Assembly: GCA_022702705.1 (NCBI GenBank)
Contig: CM040426.1
Location: forward strand, 75,351,306-75,415,305
Reading direction: 5' to 3'
DNA: 64,000 nucleotides
DNA from: Papilionanthe hookeriana x Papilionanthe teres
Lineage: Eukaryota > Streptophyta > Magnoliopsida > Asparagales > Orchidaceae
Under the pieces are notes generated by a model that saw nothing but the letters and a program-made list of their open reading frames with translations, was not told where the DNA came from and did not search any database. Position numbers and translations under genes: made by a program. Below are positions 34,601-43,235 of this stretch, one piece after another. Within the stretch, counting starts at the first letter, position 1. Every line of letters begins with the position of its first letter.

Positions 34601-35786
34601 CCTCTCTTGCCTACTTGGTTTCTAAACATCGTAAGTTAAATAATTCAAAATTGCAAGTGCAACATGGAAAAACCATGATGATTCCACCATTTAAAATTAC
34701 ATAGCCTTAAAATGAGCAATCTCCAAAAAAAATAAAGGAACTTTCCCCCCAAAAAGAGCAGGTGCTACGATTAAATAACTATGCATACCAAATAGATGCA
34801 AAATATAACTATCCTATTTCTCAAAGTTCATGCAGACACAAAAACAAATCACCTTTTGTGCTTTTCCAATTAGATGACAGGCTAAAAAGTCAGTTTGTTG
34901 TTTAAGAAACGCAGTGACCTCCTAGAATATGAACTCAGTTTTCAACACACAAGGGAACACATAAAACAAATTAGCACCACGCTCAAACCATATTGGAGCT
35001 TTTGTCAATTTAATTATCAAATTAAATAAATTAATAGTAACGGACTGCTGGGTTCTTCAAAAGCAACAGAACAAGCCTGCCAGAAAACATCCCCAAGTCC
35101 TTCCTACGTTACATCTGCATAAAAAAAGAAAATAGAACAATTTCCGGCCCAATGCCCCAACCACAACCTAACTAGGGCTACGGCGAAGATCGTTGCTTCA
35201 AACAATCGTTTGAAGCAGAATTACGTAACATCTCCTTCTACAAAACAAGCCAAAAATGACAAACACAAACCGAACATTCAACCCAATAGCATCAAGAAGA
35301 ATCGAACGCGTGAACCAATATGAAGAGGAAAAGAGCTGCACTCACTTCAGGACTCGACTTAGTAGTCTTTTGAGAGAGATCCAGCTTAGACTTCTCTAAA
35401 GTAACCGCACCATGTGCACCATACTCTTTCTTCATCGTCGTGGAGAGCATCGTCCCGGCCGCAGAAGAGGAAGGTTCAAAATCCGGCGAAGCGGCGAAGC
35501 AGCGCTCGAGTAAATCGAGGAAACTGGAGTCAGAGGCGGGGGGAGCACTCTCGACCGTCGAAGAGGAAGCCACAACATAGCACCATAGCTTCCTCTTGAC
35601 GAAGGATAGCGACAGGGTGCTACCAGCAGCAGATACCACGCTATGGCGAAGGGGCTTCCTCCGGGACAAAACGGTGGTAGGTATCCGGACGGAAATGCGG
35701 CGGCGACCGATGCTGTCGGAGCAGTGGCAGGCGAAAAGAGAGCGAGGGGAAGTTGGGCACTGGAAGACGGCAGAACTGGAAGCCAT
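16678..35786 (-). CDS. RETICULATA-related (DUF3411) plastid protein, eight exons
   Basis: Exons in transcript order: 35786-35346, 29098-28934, 28821-28729, 28655-28540, 21785-21687, 21606-21301, 21175-21011, 16951-16678. All borders are GT-AG and the phases fit, giving 552 residues. The N-terminus (MASSSAVFQCPTSPRSL...) is rich in Ser/Arg with few acids, as in a chloroplast transit peptide. Exon 2 encodes a Gly/Asp-rich acidic stretch (DDDGDDDDYFDDFDDGDEGD). The DUF3411 core follows: NEWYKTMADLPGGLRQACEM, GLVSSAQLVRFLSINARPTT, VWWELKNRKGRIKEEWDLAF, SLAPCRSYGSTFRFDLQN, LPNNIFEKSYPMREFDL, GAFLGLYANLRYQLICG, ETSRLAWLGIEANPLL. Hydrophobic segments around VMTVAACNAFIVWSLA and LCLVGLTAGSIQGSL suggest an envelope membrane protein. 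The wording is nearest the RER5/RER6 branch, from memory. Family mutants show leaf reticulation; the biochemical role is unknown. Introns 1, 4 and 7 (6.2, 6.8, 4.1 kb) are filled with repeats. A further exon hidden in intron 1 cannot be excluded. Confidence 0.92.
17003..17217. mobile_element. Foldback MITE family A in last intron of the RETICULATA-related gene
   Basis: Left arm GCGTTTACAAACATAACGCC, TGTATTTACATATCTAAACC. Right arm ATTGAAGATTTGGTGTTACA, ATAAGAATTGAGTGGTATGT. It ends only about 50 bases from the splice acceptor of the last exon (16952). The right arm is close to the family consensus. Confidence 0.75.
17650..20043 (-). mobile_element. Degenerate Ty1/copia retrotransposon (intron 7)
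   Basis: Antisense translation, broken by many stops and shifts, gives integrase-like words (KFQILHSDGDTKYF; then DIIHQTPSSYTSKHN in a shifted frame; then LPLKVCECTAFVHTHEVN, NKFDSKAFKFIILCYEE, VSMEMNF), and further downstream on the same strand reverse-transcriptase words (AYFDHFLFYKH, LIVYINDIIINGN, FEINDLEYLRCFL). The order integrase before RT fits Ty1/copia and not Ty3. The catalytic YVDD box is altered to YIND. No LTRs are identifiable and the borders are approximate. It lies in the same orientation as the host gene. Confidence 0.75.
20056..20257 (-). mobile_element. RTE-type LINE 3' fragment with 12-bp TSD
   Basis: It matches the 3' end of the LINE at 43236-44374 (GCCTTTATCCCACTAAGTGG, TCCATTGTGTCCTATTGAGT, CCTTTCTTAACATAATTCAA, TCTAAAACATCTACTCTACT). 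It is flanked by TCCTTGGTACAA at 20044-20055 and 20258-20269. This is a 202-base, severely 5'-truncated insertion in antisense on the plus strand. Confidence 0.85.
20466..20695. repeat. Tandem duplication, 115-bp unit
   Basis: GTGATTTATTGGATTGTTGT begins at 20466 and again at 20581, and the two units agree through CCTTTTACAGACATGACA, AATCACCTCTTTCCAAGCCT and GGGTTATATACTAG with few differences. It is a recent local duplication within intron 7. Confidence 0.9.
21960..22930 (+). repeat. Old duplicated segment, copy 1 (pairs with 27340-28160)
   Basis: Colinear matches with the second copy run over about 0.9 kb in direct orientation: GGAAAAGAAATGCAGAATCA / GGAAAAGAAATTGGAATCAT, 'caaatagggcaacaaaatgacgcc' / 'gaatggggcagaagaacacc', ATATTTGAGGCACTATAGCT / ATATTTGAGGTCTAAAGCTC, 'atctagtatttgtagac' / 'atctaggatttgtggac', and 'tatcaagagggtgatacc' / 'tatcaagatggttggac'. 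No coding potential. Both copies are in intron 4 of the RETICULATA-related gene. Confidence 0.65.
23040..23640 (-). repeat. GC-richer repeat, inverted relative to 25600-26370
   Basis: Read in antisense, 'tttttgctgtgttttatttt' and GGGGCAGCCTTCAACGTCTC line up with 'ttttttgttgtgttttttgt' and AGGGCAGTCATCAATATCCT at 25757-25805, and both continue with TTTTCC..., a GGTTGTATTCTAGG / GGCTGTATTCAAGG block, and Pro/Ser/His-coding C-rich sequence. Base composition differs clearly from the AT-rich surroundings. Unknown element, non-coding or decayed. Confidence 0.5.
24000..27000 (-). mobile_element. Degenerate Ty1/copia retrotransposon with nested insertion (intron 4)
   Basis: Antisense words in copia order: integrase-like (ATQQNGVD, GEALLTTVHVIN) at about 26830-26650 and AFVCTHFQIVDNF nearer 26530; then, after the repeat at 25600-26370, RT-like KIIEGKEKLVECRWVFIVNYK near 25100, LTREAFIDAGYARSMVEVRS and ISGYWIFLGNIL near 24620-24560, and RNase-H-like SYCDDKLNINIAHAS with KLSNGLICASFIITSDRLVD near 24420-24240. 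Stops are frequent and the YVDD region is not visible, so part of RT is deleted. Borders are approximate. It is long dead. Confidence 0.7.
25600..26370 (+). repeat. GC-richer repeat nested in the copia remnant
   Basis: This C-rich sequence interrupts the copia remnant between its integrase-like and RT-like parts and is the inverted partner of 23040-23640. The frames inside (25737-25946, 25995-26231) are rich in Pro/Ser/His and have no recognisable domain; I do not count them as genes. Confidence 0.5.
27340..28160 (+). repeat. Old duplicated segment, copy 2
   Basis: Direct-orientation partner of 21960-22930, about 5.3 kb away in the same intron; see that entry for the matched words. Divergence is substantial, so the duplication is old. 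Confidence 0.65.
28324..28425 (-). mobile_element. Small RTE LINE tail fragment, interrupted
   Basis: TCATCATCATCAACTTTTATCCCAAC and then, after an A-rich insert, ATATGGGGTCGGCTCTACAT match the two halves of the LINE 3' end (CTTTATCCCAC...GGGGTTGGCTACGT) at 43256-43290. It lies about 115 bases from an exon border. No TSD is readable. Confidence 0.45.
29146..33442. other. Intron 1 of the RETICULATA-related gene, mostly unrecognised
   Basis: No hidden exon of the family is evident. About 29505-29545 (TAGCCTTATCCCATCTAGTT, GGGGAACTGAATTTAAG) looks like another eroded RTE tail. At 30050 GCTTCATTTGGTAATGTTTT resembles a MITE terminus without a visible partner. About 31440-31900 has LTR-like wording. 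The remaining AT-rich DNA shows nothing I can name. Confidence 0.4.
33453..33753 (+). mobile_element. RTE-type LINE 3' fragment with 10-bp TSD
   Basis: The plus-strand frame reads HLRCFGHIKR ... DPVRRADVLDLTYVKKGRGKPKKTW, the end of RTE ORF2, followed by CCTACTTAGTGGGATAAAAG and a (TTG)n-like tail. TTGGCAACAT flanks it at 33443-33452 and 33754-33763. The GTTTGGTCACATTAAA block is duplicated internally. It is inserted in the opposite orientation to the host gene. Confidence 0.8.
33997..34648. repeat. Tandem duplication with ~303-346-bp spacing
   Basis: 'gagatttctctatataaatagt' recurs at 34015 and 34361, 'gatcttgcccaccctaaaaa' at about 34151 and 34453, and 'catgagaccctatcctctct' at about 34286 and 34589. 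The two units differ in length mainly in an AT/C-rich spacer. The matching frames at 34179 and 34516 (ending ETLSSLAYLVSKH) are copies of the same duplicated non-coding unit. Confidence 0.9.
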
Positions 35787-35973
35787 GGCTCCCTCCACCC
35801 TTCTCTCTGGTTTGGGATTTTGCTTTCTTCCTATTTCCTAATCCCAGACGGGACCGTCACGGGAAAGAAGGGGCGAAGTTCGCGTCTGCGGGTTGTAGGT
35901 TCTATTTGAGGAGACCCGATTGCAACCCGATCTGATTAATTCGATTATTCGATGACGGCTACGGGTATTAGCA

Positions 35974-36019
<46 letters not shown>

Positions 36020-36020
36020 G
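35974..36020 (-). promoter_or_regulatory. (CT)n plus TATATATA tract upstream of the RETICULATA-related gene
   Basis: On the minus strand a TATATATA tract (36019-36011) is followed downstream by a GA run (36010-35974), about 190-235 bases before the ATG at 35786. This order, TATA then a purine-rich leader, is compatible with a core promoter and 5' UTR. Equally, it may be only a compound microsatellite. Confidence 0.4.
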
Positions 36021-36440
36021 GCAACTCTATGTTGGGTGCGTGGCCATGACCTAAAATTAATGGATGTATTTTGAGCTGGGAAAATAAACAGCATCTGGCT
36101 TCCTAATAATAATTAAATAAAAAATTAAAAAATTATTATTCGTGATTTTCGAGAGAGAAATTTGGTTATCTGGTTTATCGGTTGAAGCAACGGTTCAACG
36201 AATTTTCGAGGATTCAATGACAGAAATGGTATATATATGGAAACCTAAAAAATCATGGATGTTCTTGCTTTTATGAGTTGGGGTTCGTGGCCTTATGACT
36301 TATAAAATTAATGCGAAAATAAACAGCGTGTGGCCTTAAGAATGATAGAAAAATAAGAAACTAATATTAATGATTTTCGAAAGAGAAATCTGATTCTTCG
36401 ATTCACCGGTTGAACCAACGGTTCAACGACAAAAAAAGTC
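36015..36440. repeat. Tandem duplication, ~230-250-bp unit
   Basis: CGTGGCCATGACCTAAAATTAAT near 36040 and CGTGGCCTTATGACTTATAAAATTAAT near 36288; 'aaaataaacagcatctggc' and 'aaaataaacagcgtgtggc'; 'gattttcgagagagaaat' and 'gattttcgaaagagaaat'; GAAGCAACGGTTCAACGA and GAACCAACGGTTCAACGA. The unit is non-coding and of unknown origin. Confidence 0.85.
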
Positions 36441-38630
36441 ATCTGTTCATTTCAAACCAGACCAGCCACCGGTCCAATTATCTAAACATTGCTTAGGGCT
36501 CGATGATTGTTGACGTTAACATGTTTAGTTGAGGAACTATATGGAAAAGCATTTGTGTTATGTGTATAACAGCATGTTAGGTTCACAAGCCACGTGATTT
36601 CGTTATTTGCAGCGGCCTTAGCAGCACTGTTCATGAAAATGTTAACGCAAAAACAAGTGCTTAACGAACTTTGTTCTATACGTGTGATCCTTAATTTCAA
36701 CGTTTTTGTCGTTGACCCTCCCCACATTGCCTTCTCCTATTCTTAACTCTTGCTTCACTGTTTCGATTGCTCCTCTTGTTTGGGTGTTTTTTGCCTTTGA
36801 AGGCATTAAAAAATAACATAAGTTTTCTATTTCTTCTCTCATTCTCGTCCTCATTTGGGTTTGAATGCCTTCGCAAAATTGTTTAGGGTTTAGCTCCTCC
36901 TCCTTGATCAGTCTCATATACAATTATGTGGTTTTTTGGGGCTTACGTTGAGTATCTTGTTTTATGTTTTATGTTGATTTATGTTGTAGAGCTTTTGCTC
37001 TACAGGTTTATGCTAAGTAATTTTTGTTATTTGGATTGTTAAATATCATGTGATCTCAAGGCTTAGCATGGGAAACTTATATTCTTCATTTTATGATAAG
37101 ACACATCATTGCTTTGGGTTTTTGCTGAGAAGTTGGTCTTCATTGGGTTTGTTGTTCTTTGGGTTTACGATGCAAAGTTGTTCTTTGGGTTTATTGTCAT
37201 ATTATCCACCCAGACTTGTGTTTATGTGGTTATGTTGAGAAGATATGCACTCAATGTTTATGCAGAGTGCCTTCTGTTCGTTGGGTTTACCACGACTATC
37301 TTTTGTGTTTTGGGGTTATGCTAAAAAGTTTGTGTTTCTCTACATTTATAATTATTCAGGACCTTGGAAAGTTCGGGTTTATGTCGTATTTATGATGAGT
37401 ACCTCATGTTTGAAGTGTGTGAGCATGAATAGTGAGAATTTAATATTTCAAAAAAAGAAGATAGAAAATTAATCAAATAGGTTAATGGCTCTGGTTATTA
37501 ATGAATTTTTTTTAGAGAGTGAAGTGACGGAAACACAAAAATTTATTGTAATATTACTATGACCATTAGAGAAATCTAATTATTATTTTTTAATTATTTT
37601 TTATTTTTTCTATTAATCTCTTTGAACTATCAATATATGCACATCACTAGAGATCGTGGTTGCATGGAAATTAAACTCTCAAAATTCAATACTACACTTT
37701 GAGATCCAACCGAAGATTTACTTTTGGAAAGATCTATGTACATACACTTCACTCATATGTATTCGTGTATATATCAAGTTACCAAACTCTAGGATTGCAT
37801 GAGAAGCAAGAAAAATTTACAGTCAAATAAAATAGTGGCTTTAGTTACAAATGTTTGGTTAAAAGTTAATATTACGAGCATTTTATGATAAGTGATCTTT
37901 TATGTTATTCACATGCTATTCATTGATGCATGTCATTGAGGGATGGGTTAGCCACCATAATTCCCACATTTTGCTTTATGCTCGAAGAGTTGTGGTTTGA
38001 TTTGAAAAATGTGTAGGTTGAGATCAAGAAGGTTAAACCTACATGCATAAATATTTTCTAAATATTAGTTGGCATACTAATAATGAGATATTAAAGCAAT
38101 ATGTTTAAGCATATAGACTTTCTTATAATATATATCTGAGTACCTTTCAAAATATACGGTGCACTTTTATGAAATGTTGAATCTATAGATTTTTTTCATT
38201 TTAGTAGATAAACTAACCAACAACAAAATACCTACCAATTGTCTTAGTTGATTGTTAACATTGCTCGCATGCCGCCCTTATTGACTCATTATAAAGCAAT
38301 ATATATAAAGTGATGCTTATAACTTCTCAGCTCGTTGTCCTAAAAGAACCACGTAAACTATAGTTGGTTTCCAATACTTGCAAAATGTCAACAAAAGTTT
38401 CTCGTGACATGCGAAACATACAGTTAAATCTCCTTGGATGCCCTCCTAGTAGTTCTCCTATATATTTATCATCAATATATGATGAAGTCATACATGATCT
38501 CATATATCAAAACGTCTCGTGATATTCTTTTAATAAACACACAACTATAATAATATTATTACATCATCGCTACTCTTCGTTAACATCCATAGCTGCAATA
38601 ATAATATTTCTTACAATGTCAACCAATCTT
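36441..38630. other. Intergenic; low-complexity GGGTTTATG-rich block
   Basis: Between about 36930 and 37390 the words 'gggtttatg', 'gttgagaag' and 'ttctttgggttta' recur irregularly, giving several overlapping frames with no domain. About 37727-37800 contains a terminus fragment of MITE family A. No gene is supported. Confidence 0.4.
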
Positions 38631-38639
38631 GTAATATTT

Positions 38640-39385
38640 ATGTTAGTCATGTAAAAACATTGGAATTACGTGTCATGCCCAAAATTTTCTGTTTAAGTTC
38701 TCCAAATTTTCTTATAATAATTTACTATGATATTTATGTGATAGATATGTAAATATATCAGAACTAGATTGTATGTTTAAAATTTTCTGTTTAAGCTTTC
38801 GATATTTTTTTACAATACTATTCAATAATATGACATTTAGGTGTTTGATATATAAATACATAAGAATTGTCTTGTATGCTCGAAATTCTCTGTTTAAGCC
38901 CTTCATAAGTTCTTACCATACTATGTAGTAACACAACATGTAAGCGTTTAATATGTATATACCTTAGAATTATGTGGTATGTTCTAAATTCTCTATTTAA
39001 ATCATTCATATTTTCTTACAATACTTTGCAATAATGTGACATTTTAGTGCTAGAAACACAAATGCATCGGAATTTTGTGGTAATTCTGAATTTTTTTTTT
39101 ATCAAGCCCTTAATATTCGCTCACAATACTATGTAGTAATGTGAAATTTAGGTGTTAAAAATGTACATACTGTCCAAAATTTTTTATTTAAACTCTCTAT
39201 ATTTTCTTACAATATTATGCAATAATGTGACATTTAGGTGTTAGACATGTGAATACATCAGAATTGTGTGGTATGCTTATAATTTTTTTTTTAAGCCCTC
39301 AATATTTTCTTACAATACGGTACTATCCATTTTGGTTTTTGAAATGTAAATACAACAGAATTGTGTAGTATGCTCAATAAATGGA
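38640..39385. repeat. Tandem array of ~100-bp units derived from a MITE terminus
   Basis: The phrase '(g)tttaag(c/t)..' recurs at 38691, 38789, 38892, 38995, 39101, 39186 and 39290, spacings of 98, 103, 103, 106, 85 and 104. Each unit carries TTCTTACAATACTATG, 'gacatttaggtgttagatatgtaaa' and CAGAATTGTGTGGTATG. The last two are the right arm of foldback MITE family A. Units differ by scattered substitutions, so the array is not young. The frames at 38712-39009 (-), which look alike, are repeat units and not paralogous genes. Confidence 0.88.
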
Positions 39386-39389
39386 GACA

Positions 39390-40536
39390 TGATCTGATTT
39401 GATTCCAAGCTTCACAACTGAGTAATCTAAGTAACATCAAAGGCTCAACAAAGCAAACTACGAACAATTAAGAAGACATGACAACTCTAAACCCTAAAAT
39501 CTTATAGCTAACATCTCATAAAAGTATCACACGCAAGATCATTCTAAATCGAAGCAAAAATAAGTTACATATAGAGATAGTGAGAGAGAAAGATGGTCTT
39601 CAAGTTCTCACATGTAGCGAGTGAGAAGAATCAAAGATTAAACTAAAGAAAATGAACTACATCCATATAGAAAATACATCGAAACGAAAACCATGATGCT
39701 TCACGAGGATTTTTTGTGGACATGACATGTCCTATTTAAAATAACAAAGGATAAAATCTTAAATAAATCATAATAACATCACAGAACACAACCCAACATG
39801 ATGCGAGGGAAGAAATCACTTCTACGTGGCCTGCCCACAAATAACCGAACGATAAATGCACCGTCCCGAACGATACCAAAAGTTTGGTTGATTGATCTAA
39901 GGGGTTGTTTGGCAGCCGCTTTTAAGTAAGATTTATGCAGGATATACTCTATGTTGCCAAAGCAAAAATCTCGTTCTGCATCCATTTTGGTTTAAATCCG
40001 GGATGTGATAAATCCCATAGAAAGTTGGATTTAAAGGATTTAGAGAAGTTGAAGTTTGTGGGAAAACACAAGATTTAATAAATCCTATTAAAATTGTCAA
40101 ATAATTTTTAAAATTTAACCCCTCATAATTTCATAAATCCGTATACAGAGGACTAATAAATTCTACTTGCAATCAAACTGCCCCAAAATTCTAAAACCTC
40201 TTTGGGAGAAATTATTCCATACGAAGAAGAACGTATGCAATTCTGCGTGTGCACTCTAATAATCCCGCAATATGCCAATAATAATCTATAAATAATATCA
40301 AAATAGAGCTCGAAAAAGTTATTGAAATTAAAAATTATTAAGAGATTATTGTGCTATTGGAATTAATATCAAATAATCTATAAATAAATCCCCAATAACC
40401 CGAATGAAAATTATTGAGAGATTAGTAGTTGTCTGCATGAAATCATTTCTACTCTTTCGGTGCTTCGTTTCCTTGCCGAGACTCCCCGCTTCTAGTAAGC
40501 ATCCCCCCAACGATGAGATGGTTAGCCCTCAAACAG
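39390..40536. other. Intergenic; possible MITE at 39901-40184
   Basis: No gene seen. At 39901 GGGGTTGTTTGGCAGCC and at 40184 the inverted GGGGCAGTTTGATTGC could be the ends of a ~284-bp MITE; the flanks (TAA / AAA) do not give a clean TSD. At about 40210 AAATTATTCCATACG matches the left end of the 4104 and 62906 elements, without a matching right end; CCAATAATAATC / CCCCAATAACCC words follow. Confidence 0.35.
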
Positions 40537-40752
40537 GAAAAAAATTTGCATACGTAGGGCGTAAGCAGCGCTGCGTACGCCCTCCAATAACAGGAGACCA
40601 CATCAGCTTATACCCTCCATGTACCATCCAAAATAACAGAGATGGTAAATAAATGATACATAGAGATTACATGAAATAACACATGAAACTCTCTATATAC
40701 TATAAAAATCATACGCAACGCTGCTTACAGTCTTGATATGCAAATTTTTTAA
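40537..40752. mobile_element. MITE in the PPR gene promoter, 9-bp near-perfect TSD
   Basis: Inverted ends of about 41 bases: AAAAAATTTGCATACG then GTAAGCAGCGCTGCGTAC on the left, and the reverse complement of the right end AAAAAATTTGCATATC then GTAAGCAGCGTTGCGTAT. The flanks are CTCAAACAG (40528-40536) and CTCAAATAG (40753-40761). Within the left arm, 40556-40583 is itself a 28-base palindrome with one mismatched pair. It ends 213 bases before the PPR start codon. Confidence 0.8.
40692..40709 (+). promoter_or_regulatory. Possible TATA box for the PPR gene, inside the MITE
   Basis: CTATATACTATAAAAATC contains a good plant TATA-box match (TATAAAAA) about 260 bases upstream of the PPR ATG. It lies within the MITE at 40537-40752, so the element may supply the core promoter. 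No transcript data are available. Confidence 0.3.
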
Positions 40753-40965
40753 CTCAAATAGCTCCAACAGTCCCCATTGATAAGCTCCGCTAACTCCCGA
40801 AGAAATCGGCCCCAACCTTTACTCTTGAAGAGAAGGTACGAGCCCACGCCCTTCCTCTTCGTTGCCCAGCCTCGCAACTCTCCAGTAGTTCTTTTTCTCA
40901 ACTTATCAATGGTGATTTGCTCACTTGTATTCCTTTCCCCGCCGTAAGTCCATTCCCCCAAAAAA

Positions 40966-43122
40966 ATGCAATCTTTCAGCTACTTCTTTCCGAAAGGGTC
41001 TTTTTTGGCTTCGCCCTACTTAGATTCCGACCTAGTTCGCCCTCATATTTCCTGGAGGAGGAGTAAGAAGAGATTTGGCCATGGCGATTCTCTTGGAATT
41101 TTCTACAGTCTAAGGATTCCAATCCTAAGTTTGAAACAAGGGTTGCTCACCAACTACGGGAAGCCGACCTACTACGTTCCAAAGATGCGTTCTTTTTGCA
41201 TGCCTTCGGCTTTTTCTCTTGCTCTACTTCATGATCCTCAGGAAAGTGAAAATAAGATTGAGGATGTAGAAAGTGATTACATACTTGATTCTCCAGTGCG
41301 AAAAGAGGAGAATTTTCAGGGCGATAGGATTGAATTTGTTCAAAAGGAAAGGGTGGATGTGCGAGCACTAGCTGAGAAATTATGGGATGCAAAAACTGCT
41401 CTTGATGTTGATGGAGTCTTGAAGGATTTTGAGACTCTACCACTTCCTGTCTATTCTTCAATCATTAGAGGCTTTGGTTTAGATAAAAGAGTGGATCCTG
41501 CCTTTGCAGTTTTTGAGTGGCTGATGATGAAAGGAAAAGATCCGAGATGTACTATATCCCCCAATTTGTTCATCTATAACAGTCTTCTAGGTGCACTGAA
41601 ACATGCTTCACAGTTTGAGAAGATTGTTGAGTTAATGGAAGAGATGAAGTCACAAGGAGTTGTTCCAAATATTGTAACTTATAATACTCTGATGTCAGCT
41701 TATACAGATCAAGGAGAGCCTCAGAAGGCCCTCGAAGTTCTGGATGAGATTAAGCGAAATGGATTATCTCCGTCTTCTGCCACTTACTCTTCAGTTTTGC
41801 TCATCTGTAGAAAGATGAATGATCCAATTGGTGCTATTGGATACTTTGTCAAGTTCAGAGAGGAATATGAGAAGGGTTATATGTCAAATGATCCTAATAA
41901 TGACTGGAAAACCGAATTTGCCAAGCTCGAAAACTTCACAATTCGTATATGTTATCTTGTTATGCGGCAGAATCTCGTAAACGAAGAGAATGCAGTTACC
42001 CATGTCTTCAAGCTTTTGACTGAGATGGACAAGGTGAGGTTAAGGCCGGGAAGAGTAGAATATGAGCGGCTTATTTGGGCATGCACCCGTGAAGACCATT
42101 ATACTGTGGCTAGAGAACTCTATCAGAGGATAAGAGAGATGAAGAGTGACATAAGTTTATCTGTATGCAACCATGTAATATGGTTGATGGGTAAGGCTAA
42201 GAAATGGTGGGCAGCTCTTGAAATCTATGAGGATTTGTTGGATGAGGGACCTGAGCCCAATAATCTATCCCATGAATTGATCATCTCCCACTTCAACATA
42301 CTGCTCAACGCTGCTAAAAAGAAGGGGATTTGGAGATGGGGTGTTAGATTAATAAACAAAATGCTTGATAAAGGGTTGAAGCCAGGAATTAGAGAATGGA
42401 ATGCAGTTCTTGTTGCCTGCTCCAAAGCATCAGAAACTTCTGCTGCTGTGCAGATTTTTAAGAGGATGGTTGAGCATGGTGAGAGACCCACTGTGCTTTC
42501 TTATGGAGCATTACTAAGCGCCTTGGAGAAGGGTAAGCTATACGACGAAGCACTTCATGTGTGGGAGCATATGTGCAAGGTGGGCGTTAAGCCTAACCTG
42601 CATGCTTACACAATTCTCAATTCTATCTACATCGGCAATGGAATGCCGGAGATGGTGGATTCCATTATGAAGGAGATGAGATTAGCAAAGCTTGAGCCAA
42701 AGATAGTAACTTTCAATGCTATTATTACTGGATTTGCTAGAAAGAGGTTGAGTGGGGCTGCTCTTGAGTGGTTCCATAGGATGAAGGTTCAAAACATCAA
42801 ACCGAATGAGATTACTTATGAGATGTTGATAGAAGCTCTTTCGCAAGATGAAAAACCAAGGCTTGCATATGAAATGTACTTGAGGGCTGTAAATGAGGGT
42901 CTGAATCTTTCGGCAAGGGCGTACGATGCAGTTTTAGAATCATCTCGGGCTTGTGGTACGAAGATAGATATGAATGCATTGGGAGAGCGGCCTCATGAGA
43001 AGAAGAAAATTGTAAGAATTCGAAAAAATTTGTCAGATTTCTGTGACATGGCAGATCTCCCTAGGAGAAGTAAACCATTTGATAGGACAGAAATTTGTAG
43101 TTCAGAAATACGAGGAGGATAA
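40966..43122 (+). CDS. LPE1: Chloroplast pentatricopeptide-repeat protein, LPE1-like
   Basis: Single-exon frame of 718 residues. The first ATG in frame follows an A-run; the N-terminal ~60 residues are rich in Ser, Arg and aromatics, as in an organelle transit peptide. PPR units are clear from about residue 200 (NLFIYNSLLGALKHASQFEK, VPNIVTYNTLMSAYTDQGEP, LSPSSATYSSVLLICRKMND) and again from about 440 (GIREWNAVLVACSKASETSA, PTVLSYGALLSALEKGKLYD, PNLHAYTILNSIYIGNGMPE, PKIVTFNAIITGFARKRLSG, PNEITYEMLIEALSQDEKPR), with a less repetitive middle that includes KKWWAALEIYEDLLDEGPEP. There is no DYW or E domain, so it is P-class: RNA binding for stability or translation, not editing. The wording agrees with my memory of Arabidopsis At3g46610/LPE1, which acts on photosystem II mRNAs in chloroplasts. 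The orthology is inferred. Confidence 0.88.
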   Translation: MQSFSYFFPKGSFLASPYLDSDLVRPHISWRRSKKRFGHGDSLGIFYSLRIPILSLKQGLLTNYGKPTYYVPKMRSFCMPSAFSLALLHDPQESENKIEDVESDYILDSPVRKEENFQGDRIEFVQKERVDVRALAEKLWDAKTALDVDGVLKDFETLPLPVYSSIIRGFGLDKRVDPAFAVFEWLMMKGKDPRCTISPNLFIYNSLLGALKHASQFEKIVELMEEMKSQGVVPNIVTYNTLMSAYTDQGEPQKALEVLDEIKRNGLSPSSATYSSVLLICRKMNDPIGAIGYFVKFREEYEKGYMSNDPNNDWKTEFAKLENFTIRICYLVMRQNLVNEENAVTHVFKLLTEMDKVRLRPGRVEYERLIWACTREDHYTVARELYQRIREMKSDISLSVCNHVIWLMGKAKKWWAALEIYEDLLDEGPEPNNLSHELIISHFNILLNAAKKKGIWRWGVRLINKMLDKGLKPGIREWNAVLVACSKASETSAAVQIFKRMVEHGERPTVLSYGALLSALEKGKLYDEALHVWEHMCKVGVKPNLHAYTILNSIYIGNGMPEMVDSIMKEMRLAKLEPKIVTFNAIITGFARKRLSGAALEWFHRMKVQNIKPNEITYEMLIEALSQDEKPRLAYEMYLRAVNEGLNLSARAYDAVLESSRACGTKIDMNALGERPHEKKKIVRIRKNLSDFCDMADLPRRSKPFDRTEICSSEIRGG

Positions 43123-43235
43123 TATACGATTGACTTTGTCTGCTTCTACCTCATAGAGCTATTTTTGCAATTCTAATGTTTGTTTGGTATGTTTCTATAG
43201 AAAATTGTCTGGATCTGTTGATTAATTATAATATA

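Noticed and set aside
34179..34704. Two similar plus-strand frames (HFLHGDINDK shared)
   Set aside because: They are copies of one tandemly duplicated intronic unit. The frames begin and end differently and no domain is recognised.
35414..35935. Plus-strand frames opposite exon 1 of the RETICULATA-related gene
   Set aside because: They are antisense shadows of the transit-peptide exon; no homology or start context supports them.
38712..39009. Two similar minus-strand frames that look like paralogous small genes
   Set aside because: They are adjacent units of the ~100-bp tandem array, with no conserved domain beyond the repeat itself.
38640..39385. CRISPR-like array of regularly spaced repeats
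   Set aside because: Units are ~100 bp, imperfect throughout, without constant repeat and variable spacer, and the genome is that of a plant.
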